Source: Acidobacteriota bacterium (GTDB lineage: Bacteria; Acidobacteriota; UBA6911; RPQK01; DATIPO01). Taken from it: 6,904 nucleotides of DNA. The position numbers were made by a program, and so were the translations under genes. The notes beneath the pieces are model-generated. The model worked only from the letters and a program-made list of their open reading frames with translations, did no database searches and was not told the origin of the DNA. The stretch spans positions 1 to 6,904 of the forward strand of contig JANQFM010000117.1 of NCBI GenBank assembly GCA_028277865.1, in the 5' to 3' direction. Positions 1 to 4,941 of the stretch are shown here, piece after piece (the stretch's first letter is position 1; the number at the start of each line of letters is the position of its first letter).

Positions 1-753
1 GCCATCCCCGAAGGACTGCTGGAAAACGAGCTTTTCGGCGCCGAAAAGGGTGCCTACACCGGTGCTGATCAGCGAAGAGTGGGCAAGTTCGAAGCCGCCG
101 ACGGAGGGAGCCTCTTCCTGGATGAGATCGGCGAATTGCCCCTTCACCTGCAGCCCAAGCTGCTCAGGGCGCTGCAGGAAGGGAGCTTTACCCGTGTGGG
201 AGGCACCGAGGAGATTTCCGTCCAGGTGCGCATCCTGTCGGCCACCAACCGCGACTTGGCCGCCGAAGTGGGCGAGGGCGCCTTCCGGGAGGATCTTTAC
301 TACCGCCTCAACGTTGTCCCCATCCGCATGCCGGCCTTGCGAGAGCGCCCCGAGGACATTCCCCGACTGGTGGACCACTTCCTGCTGTCGGCTTCGCGCC
401 GTCATGGGATCGCCACCGAAAAGCTCCCCTCGGCCGTCCTCAAGCGCCTGATCGATCACACCTGGCCGGGAAATGTCCGCGAACTGGGCAACTTGGTCGA
501 GCGCCTGGTCCTGTTTTCGGAGAACGGCCAAATCCAACTGGACGACCTGCCCGGCCCTTTGACGCCTTCAGGGCCCGGTAAAGGCACCCAATTCCAGCTG
601 CCGCCAAGCGGAATCCGCTGGGATGATCATGAAAAGGATCTTTTGCAGCAGGCACTGGAGCTGGCGTCCGGCAACCGGACCCGGGCGGCGAGGCTGCTGG
701 GACTGGCGTACAAGGCGTTTTTGTACCGATTGGAAAAGCACGGCCTGAAGTAG
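1..753 (+). CDS. Sigma-54-dependent transcriptional activator, C-terminal part (5' truncated by window edge)
   Basis: The reading frame is open from base 1 and stops with TAG at 751-753. It gives 250 residues, the second half of a bacterial enhancer-binding protein that uses ATP hydrolysis to open promoters held by sigma-54 RNA polymerase. Visible AAA+ landmarks, numbered from the window edge, are the sigma-54-contacting loop GAYTGA (17-22), Walker B GGSLFLDE (35-42), sensor I ATNRDL (81-86), the arginine-finger segment FREDLYYRLN (95-104) and sensor II WPGNVREL (155-162). A linker is followed by a Fis-type helix-turn-helix at about 211-250 (ASGNRTRAARLLGL), which binds the enhancer. The Walker A motif and any N-terminal receiver, GAF or PAS domain lie upstream of the window, so the signal sensed is unknown. 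A GTG at 79 is internal and is not the start. The loop has Tyr where most members have Phe (GAFTGA), a conservative and known variant. Confidence 0.96.
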   Translation, partial: AIPEGLLENELFGAEKGAYTGADQRRVGKFEAADGGSLFLDEIGELPLHLQPKLLRALQEGSFTRVGGTEEISVQVRILSATNRDLAAEVGEGAFREDLYYRLNVVPIRMPALRERPEDIPRLVDHFLLSASRRHGIATEKLPSAVLKRLIDHTWPGNVRELGNLVERLVLFSENGQIQLDDLPGPLTPSGPGKGTQFQLPPSGIRWDDHEKDLLQQALELASGNRTRAARLLGLAYKAFLYRLEKHGLK

Positions 754-754
754 G

Positions 755-769
755 GAAGGGGAACCCTTC
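755..769. terminator. Short hairpin between convergent genes (weak terminator candidate)
   Basis: GAAGGG (755-760), loop GAA, CCCTTC (764-769) forms a perfect 6-bp stem just after the stop codon of the sigma-54 activator and downstream of the vapC-like stop on the other strand. No T-tract follows in either direction, so it is not a classical rho-independent terminator. It could be a weak or factor-dependent bidirectional site. Confidence 0.3.
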
Positions 770-786
770 TGGGATCGATCGGGCTC

Positions 787-1200
787 TCAATCGTCCCACC
801 AACTTTCGGCTTGCAGGCCACGAATCCTGTTGAAATGTCTGAGATTCCGAGTGGCTACCGTCAATCCGTTGGTCATCGCTGTGGCACCAATCAGCACGTC
901 TTCCAAACCAATCGGTTCGCCCTGGGATGCCAACTCGGCCAAGATATCCGCGGCCTGTTTGGCCTCATTGAAGCGCAGGGGCAACACTCGAATTCGGGGA
1001 AAAACGCTGTCTGATATCTGCCGCCAAAGCTTCCGGCCATTGGGATGGCGTTGAGTTCCATAGCGCAACTCCATCGCACAAATAGCCGAAGTAAAGACTC
1101 GATCTGCCTCGACGCTGGTGACTCGATCGATGACGGATGAAGACGGTTTCTTTTTGAATAGCTCTGAGATCAGGTTGGTGTCCAGCAGATATCCTCTCAC
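787..1200 (-). CDS. vapC: PIN-domain ribonuclease toxin, VapC family
   Basis: This 137-residue protein has the usual VapC length. PIN-domain toxins are Mg2+-dependent endoribonucleases that cut tRNA, rRNA or mRNA and are held inactive by the partner antitoxin. The acidic pocket is readable: Asp7 in LLDTN, Glu44 in AMELRYG and Asp101 in LEDVLIGATA. The fourth position, in the TRN motif, is Asn119 where some members have Asp. The C-terminus (HFNRIRGL) matches the usual strand after TRN. The start is GTG at 1198-1200, chosen because a good ribosome-binding site (GAGGGA on the minus strand) sits about 7 bases before it and the protein then opens directly with the first PIN strand. It lies 13 bases after the antitoxin stop, so the two are almost certainly one transcript. 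It converges with the sigma-54 activator. The family call is firm; the RNA target cannot be read from sequence. Confidence 0.93.
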   Translation of the reverse strand: MRGYLLDTNLISELFKKKPSSSVIDRVTSVEADRVFTSAICAMELRYGTQRHPNGRKLWRQISDSVFPRIRVLPLRFNEAKQAADILAELASQGEPIGLEDVLIGATAMTNGLTVATRNLRHFNRIRGLQAESWWDD

Positions 1201-1213
1201 CGATCTTTCCCTC

Positions 1214-1480
1214 TCAAGTGTCGAGGACTCGGGGCCGGTGGTTGGTGCGATTGGCGACTATCCGATCGATTTCCTCGAAGAATGGATCATCTTCCTCCAG
1301 CCAGCCCTGAATTTCTCCCAGATGATTCAGGCGGTCGTCCTTCTCCGGAGGAACCAACCTAGCCATTGGACGCCCACGACGTGTGATCAAAATGACTTCG
1401 CCCCCAAATGCCACCCGGCCCAGCAGCTCCGAGAATCTCTTTTTTGCCTCGGCTACGTTAAGTGCCTTTGTACTGGCCAT
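1214..1480 (-). CDS. vapB: Antitoxin of the Phd/YefM type (VapB partner of the PIN toxin)
   Basis: This 88-residue protein is encoded immediately before the PIN toxin. Residues about 7-45 (NVAEAKKRFSELLGRV, then EVILITRRGRPMARLVP) are the Phd/YefM fold, which dimerises and binds operator DNA. The acidic C-terminal tail (WLEEDDPFFEEIDRIVANR, then HRPRVLDT) is the expected toxin-wrapping segment, and the RPRVL ending is typical of Phd-like antitoxins paired with PIN toxins. The start is ATG at 1478-1480, supported by the Shine-Dalgarno GAGGAG five bases upstream on the minus strand. Antitoxin-first order and the 13-base gap to the toxin fit a self-regulated operon in which the antitoxin, alone or in complex with toxin, represses its own promoter. 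The gene is named vapB for its partner; by fold it belongs with Phd/YefM and not with AbrB-type VapB proteins. Confidence 0.92.
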   Translation of the reverse strand: MASTKALNVAEAKKRFSELLGRVAFGGEVILITRRGRPMARLVPPEKDDRLNHLGEIQGWLEEDDPFFEEIDRIVANRTNHRPRVLDT

Positions 1481-1499
1481 CTTGACTCCTCAGATATTC

Positions 1500-1530
1500 A
1501 TTATGACCAACAAGACCATCTTGATCAAGA
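1500..1530 (-). promoter_or_regulatory. Promoter of the vapBC operon with overlapping palindromic operator candidate
   Basis: On the minus strand TTGATC (1528-1523) and CATAAT (1505-1500) are separated by exactly 17 bases, a good match to a housekeeping -35/-10 promoter. The transcript would start near 1493, just ahead of the GAGGAG ribosome-binding site. The -35 box is embedded in a perfect 12-bp palindrome, TCTTGATCAAGA (1519-1530), where a bound antitoxin dimer would block polymerase. The promoter boxes are directly visible. The operator role is inferred from autoregulation known for Phd/YefM antitoxins. Confidence 0.6.
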
Positions 1531-1607
1531 AGGTACCCGCCTTTCGAGTGAAGCGGCAAAGTGAGCTTGCGAACGAAAGTCGGGAAAGGTACGAAGATTT
1601 CACGATA

Positions 1608-1637
1608 TTTCGCGAAAGATATTCCTGTCTTTTCGCG
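1608..1637. repeat. Overlapping CGCGAAA/TTTCGCG palindromes in the phosphatase-vapB gap
   Basis: TTTCGCGAAA (1608-1617) is a perfect 10-bp palindrome. The same CGCGAAA (1611-1617) also pairs with TTTCGCG at 1631-1637 to make a larger hairpin of about 9 bp with one bulged T. The element sits just downstream of the phosphatase stop codon and about 130 bases upstream of the antitoxin start. No T-run follows on the minus strand. It may be an RNA 3'-end structure for the phosphatase transcript or a protein-binding site; the sequence does not decide. The rest of 1481-1643 holds only the vapBC promoter. Confidence 0.35.
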
Positions 1638-1643
1638 GGCCTC

Positions 1644-2879
1644 TTATCTGCGCACCACCACCGCAGCATCCGAGAAGCTCCCATCCCGCAGCCTATACCG
1701 AACCGGACGCCCGTCCACCCCGATGGCCTGAATACGCATCTCCTCACCATCGATTTCCACCAGCAGAAAGTGCCCCACGGCCGCCCAGGCGGCAATGCCT
1801 TCTTGCCTCAGCCGCTTCTGGATGCCCCCCTTGCGCAAAGAGCCTCCGGCACCGCTGACGACGAACAGGATCCCGCTCGTTTCCGAAGCTTCGCTGGCCT
1901 GGAAATTGTGTTCATGCCCGTTGAAGACGACCTGGACACCGGCATCGGCCAAGTCGGGCTCCAGATAGCTCATGCGCGTGACCGGACTGTACTTGGGGCC
2001 GGCGTTGTGAGTGGGATTGTGGTAGTAGACGATTTTCCAGGGCGCCTTGGACGCCTTCAGGCTTTGCAGAAGCCACCGATGTTGGGGGCCGTTGCGGGAA
2101 AAAGCCTTTCCGCCGGAAGGCATCGTGTTCTTGGTGCTGTCCAAAGAGAAGAAGTCGGCCAGCCCGGCCACGGTAATTCCGTAGTAGTTGGCGGTTGATC
2201 CTTCCCATGCGGGCAATGGAGGCAGGAAAAAATTGTCGGCATAAACGGGGAAATCCCCTTTATTCTCGGTATCGTCCCCATCGTGGTTGCCTGGGGAGGG
2301 ATAAAACGGGATATGGCGAAGCAGCTCGCGGTAAGGCTCGAAGAATTTCGGCTGCCAGTGGCTGTCGCGGTTGCCGGACTTTCGGACGACGACTCCGAGG
2401 TGTTTACCGTAGATGTTGTCTCCGGTGGTGATGACCAGGCGGACGGGATAGCCGCTGTTGCGCCTTTCCTCGACGACCTGCGTCATGGCCCGGGCCAACT
2501 GCCTTTGGCGTTCGTTTCCCTTGCCGTAGTCGCCCACGACCAGGAATGCCAGGCGATCGGACCGGCGGGGATGGGTGCGCAGCCGGCTGTCGGCCACCGT
2601 CTTGCCGTCGAGCAGGATCTGATAGGGGTAGGCCTGATCGGGCCGCAGTCCCGTGACATGGACCCAGTTGCGGGATTGCTCTCTGATGCTGCGCCCGTCG
2701 ATACGCACCTCAGCCTTGCCCAAGGGGCGGGAGTCGCGTCCGATGGAGTTGTGATCTTCCTCGGTGGTCCCCCAGGCCAGCAGAACCGACTCGGAGTCCA
2801 GGGAGGCGACATAGGTGTAGACGGCTGGCTGAAGGGGCAGGGCGAGGAGATGGAGAAGGATGGAGGCCGTAATAAGCAT
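1644..2879 (-). CDS. Purple-acid-phosphatase-like metallophosphoesterase, probably exported
   Basis: This 411-residue protein has all five metal-ligand blocks of the calcineurin-like superfamily: GDYG (116-119, Asp117), GDNIY (153-157, Asp154 and Tyr157), GNHD (197-200), YYHNPTH (285-291, His287) and GHEHN (321-325). The GDNxY spacing with a Tyr ligand and the preceding domain of about 90 residues (about 20-105, fibronectin-III-like, ending in a GLRPDQAY turn) point to the purple acid phosphatase branch, which hydrolyses phosphomonoesters with a di-metal centre. Residues 1-20 are hydrophobic and resemble a Sec signal peptide, but they lack the usual N-terminal Lys/Arg, so export is likely and not certain. 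The ATG at 2877-2879 has no Shine-Dalgarno, and a TATACT box ends eight bases before it, suggesting a leaderless mRNA. It is divergent from the TIR gene. The substrate is unknown. Confidence 0.88.
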   Translation of the reverse strand: MLITASILLHLLALPLQPAVYTYVASLDSESVLLAWGTTEEDHNSIGRDSRPLGKAEVRIDGRSIREQSRNWVHVTGLRPDQAYPYQILLDGKTVADSRLRTHPRRSDRLAFLVVGDYGKGNERQRQLARAMTQVVEERRNSGYPVRLVITTGDNIYGKHLGVVVRKSGNRDSHWQPKFFEPYRELLRHIPFYPSPGNHDGDDTENKGDFPVYADNFFLPPLPAWEGSTANYYGITVAGLADFFSLDSTKNTMPSGGKAFSRNGPQHRWLLQSLKASKAPWKIVYYHNPTHNAGPKYSPVTRMSYLEPDLADAGVQVVFNGHEHNFQASEASETSGILFVVSGAGGSLRKGGIQKRLRQEGIAAWAAVGHFLLVEIDGEEMRIQAIGVDGRPVRYRLRDGSFSDAAVVVRR

Positions 2880-2887
2880 TTTAGGGG

Positions 2888-2893
2888 AGTATA
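2888..2893 (-). promoter_or_regulatory. -10 box of the phosphatase gene, leaderless arrangement
   Basis: The minus strand reads TATACT, then CCCCTAAA, then the ATG start codon. With a -10 box eight bases from the start codon, transcription would begin at or within a base or two of the ATG, which agrees with the absence of a ribosome-binding site. The -35 position falls inside the adjoining palindrome and has no clear consensus. Confidence 0.4.
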
Positions 2894-2962
2894 ACCGCAG
2901 AGAGCGCAGAGAGGCAGACGCAGAGGACAGAGAGAAGAGTCTTCTCTGCGCCCTCTGCGGTT
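2893..2962. repeat. Nested palindromic repeat built from CGCAGAG units
   Basis: The arms 2893-2912 and 2943-2962 are reverse complements over 20 bp with one mismatch. CGCAGAG occurs at 2896, 2905 and 2919, and its complement CTCTGCG at 2944 and 2953, with 9-base spacing inside each arm. A second perfect hairpin, AGAGAAGA-G-TCTTCTCT (2931-2947), sits at the centre. It fills most of the divergent space between the phosphatase and TIR promoters. This is the style of small non-coding intergenic repeat found dispersed in some environmental genomes. Its function is unknown; roles as a hairpin, a protein-binding site or an insulator are all possible. Confidence 0.7.
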
Positions 2963-2984
2963 TCTCCCCCTCCGCCAGGCTGCA

Positions 2985-2993
2985 TGCTATACT
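2985..2993 (+). promoter_or_regulatory. Extended -10 promoter of the TIR-TPR gene pair
   Basis: TGCTATACT is an extended -10 motif (TG, one base, then TATACT at 2988-2993). No good -35 box lies at 16-18 bases, which is common for extended -10 promoters. The transcript would begin near 3000, giving a short leader containing AAGGA (3008-3012) before the start codon. It mirrors the TATACT box of the divergent phosphatase gene on the other side of the palindrome. Confidence 0.45.
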
Positions 2994-3023
2994 CAGGCCG
3001 ATTACTCAAGGAATCGATTGACG

Positions 3024-4037
3024 ATGCAGGTCTTCATCTCACATTCGTCACAGGATCAGGAAATCGCCCGCTGGCTGGCTCAAAAACTGCGCCAGCAATC
3101 CCTGGATGTTTGGATCGATTGCGACAGGATGACCAAGGGTGCCGCGATCAACGATTCGTTCGAATCGGCCCTTAAGAGTTCTGAAGTCATCTTGTTTCTG
3201 CTCACCCCTGAGAGCGGCAAGAGCAAGTACCTTCAGAAGGAGTGGAGTGCTGCACTTGAAGCCTCCTGGGCAGACCCTGCCAAACGGCTCGTTCCCATCT
3301 TGATCAGCAGTGCCGTGCTTCCCCCCTTTTTGGAAGAGTATCAGGCACTTCGCTTCAAAGACCTGGACGAGTTCCATCAGCTGGCGCCCATCCGCATCAA
3401 AGAGGCTGCTCGGGCCGTGAAGTCCGGTTGGGACCAAGCATTCCAGGGCGCGCGGTCGCCGGGCAAATCCAAATACCAATGGTACAAACGAATGCTCAAT
3501 ATTGAAGATGCCGCAGAAGGCTTTAGGCTCTCACCTGCAAAACTAAGGGGCAAGGCGGATCAGTTCGAGGGCACTCTGAGATCTCAAAGAGAAGCCGGCG
3601 ATCGCCTTGGAGAAGCTCGTAGCCTGATGAATCTGGCCACCGTGTTCATGGAACTCCAAGATTACGAGAAGTCCCGTCGGCTGCTGGAGCGATCTGTCGA
3701 GATCTTCAGCAGCTTTTATGGAGACGCTCATCCTTCCGTGGCCGCTGTCCTGACCCAGCTAGGGCTCGCCCTAAGAAAACAAGGCCGCAACGAAAGAGCC
3801 CAAATTGTTCTGGAGAGAGCCATGCTGGCGAATCAAAAGGTGCTGGGGGAGGACCATCCTGCCGTCGCGGAGACGATGAGGAATCTGGGGATCGTCCTGA
3901 TGGAACTGGGAAGGCTGAAAGAGGCCAAGGAAGTCCTCCAGCGTGCCTTAAAGGCCAATATCCGTATCCTTGGAACCTCCCACCCTTCCGCATTGCGCGT
4001 CAAGTCTGCCTTAAACTCTCTGCAAAGGGCGTCTTAA
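3024..4037 (+). CDS. TIR domain-TPR repeat protein
   Basis: This 337-residue protein has an N-terminal TIR domain (about 1-130) and C-terminal tetratricopeptide repeats. TIR landmarks are the opening strand VFISHSSQD (3-11), DVWIDCDRMTKG (28-39, the BB-loop region), SSEVILFLLTPES (52-64) and KEW (72-74). Glu73 is in the place of the catalytic glutamate of NAD+-cleaving TIR domains. Three TPRs of exactly 42 residues (199-240, 241-282, 283-324) share a G(D/E)xHPxxA-like ending, as in kinesin-light-chain-type TPRs, and usually bind proteins or oligomerise. A charged linker (about 131-198) joins the halves. There is no signal peptide, so it is cytoplasmic. Start choice: ATG 3024 opens directly into the TIR strand, but AAGGA (3008-3012) is 11 bases away; TTG 3018 is five bases from it and would add two residues. 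The next gene is translationally coupled. A conflict or stress-signalling role is inferred from TIR proteins generally; enzymatic activity is unproven. Confidence 0.9.
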   Translation: MQVFISHSSQDQEIARWLAQKLRQQSLDVWIDCDRMTKGAAINDSFESALKSSEVILFLLTPESGKSKYLQKEWSAALEASWADPAKRLVPILISSAVLPPFLEEYQALRFKDLDEFHQLAPIRIKEAARAVKSGWDQAFQGARSPGKSKYQWYKRMLNIEDAAEGFRLSPAKLRGKADQFEGTLRSQREAGDRLGEARSLMNLATVFMELQDYEKSRRLLERSVEIFSSFYGDAHPSVAAVLTQLGLALRKQGRNERAQIVLERAMLANQKVLGEDHPAVAETMRNLGIVLMELGRLKEAKEVLQRALKANIRILGTSHPSALRVKSALNSLQRAS

Positions 4038-4042
4038 AGGAG
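4036..4042 (+). promoter_or_regulatory. Ribosome-binding site overlapping the TIR stop codon
   Basis: AAAGGAG lies inside TAAAGGAG, where TAA (4035-4037) ends the TIR-TPR gene. The next start, TTG at 4053, is 10 bases downstream. This overlap decides the otherwise uncertain TTG start. It also means ribosomes finishing the first gene are placed to load onto the second, so the two products are probably made in fixed proportion. Confidence 0.65.
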
Positions 4043-4052
4043 TTCTCACCGG

Positions 4053-4760
4053 TTGCCGTCGCGAGGAGCCGCAACCGCCATCCTGGCAAGGCGTGACTTT
4101 GAGCAGCCGAGGGAGCGCAACGCTTGGAAGCGAGCGTTCAAGTTGCACATAAAACCGACCGCCTCCGTTTTCATCAACTGCCCTTTTGATGAGGAATATC
4201 AGGAGAGTTTCGATGCCATCCTTTTCGCGACTGTATGCTGCGGCTTCCTGCCGCGAAGTGCAGTTGATTCCGGTGACGTGGCGGAACCGCGGATCGACCG
4301 CATTTTGCACGGCATCTACTCCTCTGAATACTCGATCCACGACCTCTCCCGTTGCCAGGGAGAAGGGGAGTTGAACTTGGCCCGATTCAACATGCCCCTC
4401 GAACTGGGGATGGCAATGGGTCGGCGCTTCGCAGCCCGCCAAGCTAAGGCCTTTGAAGAAAAGCACGACCACGACTGGCTTGCACTGGTTCCCGAGGAGC
4501 ATCAATACGCCCGATACATTTCCGATCTGGCGGGTTTCGACCCTAAAAGGCACGATGGCAGCGTCAAGTCGATTGTCCAGGCCGTCATGGCGTGGCTAAA
4601 GACCCGCGGTGACACAATCCGAACCCCTTCACCGCCCAAGGTTTTGTCGGCTTTCCCCAATTTCCATGCGCAAAAGAGAGTGCTGACAGAAGAGTGGGGC
4701 AACGAAATCCCCTGGCTGGACATTGTCCTGGCAGCACGCGATACAGCACCCGGCATCTAA
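4053..4760 (+). CDS. Conserved protein of unnamed family (FINCPFD/IHDLSR/RFNMPLELG motifs), partner of the TIR-TPR protein
   Basis: This is a 235-residue cytoplasmic protein with no signal or membrane segment. I recognise the motif set of a widespread uncharacterised family but no established name. In order: a basic leader (about 10-37, ARRDFEQPRERNAWKRAF), SVFINCPFDEEY (38-49), CGFLPR (63-68), RIDRI (80-84), SIHDLSR (94-100), RFNMPLELGMAMG (111-123), and LVPEEHQYARYISDLAGFDP (145-164). A hydrophobic opening strand with CPFD, a mid-domain HDLS and a late PLELGxAxG helix is the layout of Rossmann-like folds such as nucleoside 2-deoxyribosyltransferases and TIR/SLOG-like domains, so nucleotide binding or cleavage is a reasonable inference, not an observation. 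The TTG start is set by AAAGGAG overlapping the upstream stop. The gap to the TIR-TPR gene is 15 bases, so they share an operon and probably a pathway. The last 45 residues look variable. Confidence 0.82.
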   Translation: MPSRGAATAILARRDFEQPRERNAWKRAFKLHIKPTASVFINCPFDEEYQESFDAILFATVCCGFLPRSAVDSGDVAEPRIDRILHGIYSSEYSIHDLSRCQGEGELNLARFNMPLELGMAMGRRFAARQAKAFEEKHDHDWLALVPEEHQYARYISDLAGFDPKRHDGSVKSIVQAVMAWLKTRGDTIRTPSPPKVLSAFPNFHAQKRVLTEEWGNEIPWLDIVLAARDTAPGI

Positions 4761-4788
4761 GGAACCAGCCGCCGAGCACAGAGAGACC

Positions 4789-4924
4789 TCACGCAAAAAC
4801 GCTAAAACGAAAAGGCCAGATAAGAAAGAAGAAATGATTGGTCTGAGAAATTAATTCTTCGCCCATAAGCTCTTTTCTCTTCTTACTTCGCGTTCTTTCT
4901 TTGCGACTTTGCGGCTTTGCGTGA
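4789..4924. repeat. Large imperfect palindromic repeat built from CGCAAAG units, between convergent genes
   Basis: The arms 4789-4815 and 4898-4924 pair imperfectly over 27 positions (about 8 mismatches), both beginning TCACGCAAA when read inward. The right arm, read on the minus strand, is three CGCAAAG units in 8-base steps. Inside, TAAGAAAGAAGAAA (4821-4834) is loosely complementary to 4871-4885, and AATTAATT (about 4848-4855) marks the centre. The element fills the 181-base gap between the FINCPFD-family gene and ubiD, and it may end both transcripts through its hairpin and T/A-rich flanks. No protein is supported here: reading frames through such repeats give artefactual Lys/Ala/Gln-rich peptides. 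Confidence 0.65.
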
Positions 4925-4941
4925 AACTCTCCGCCCTCCAC

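Noticed and set aside
880..900. TGGCAC with a possible sigma-54 (-24/-12) promoter, considered because a sigma-54 activator is present
   Set aside because: The TGC-containing -12 element is not at the required distance, and the site is inside the PIN toxin coding sequence. I found no convincing -24/-12 promoter in the window.
1118..1564. 148-codon open frame on the plus strand across vapB and the start of vapC
   Set aside because: It overlaps two clearly identified genes on the other strand plus their promoter, and no domain is visible.
2283..2894. 203-codon open frame on the plus strand opposite the phosphatase
   Set aside because: It is antisense to a protein with all five phosphoesterase motifs, and its Val/Asp/Gly-rich translation has no family features.
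2893..2962. Reading the CGCAGAG repeat as a CRISPR array
   Set aside because: The units are 7 bases with irregular 2-7 base gaps and inverted copies; there are no 20-40 base spacers and no cas genes.
2893..4924. Reading the flanking palindromes as terminal inverted repeats of a transposon
   Set aside because: The left and right elements have different unit sequences and are each self-palindromic; no transposase and no target-site duplication could be seen.
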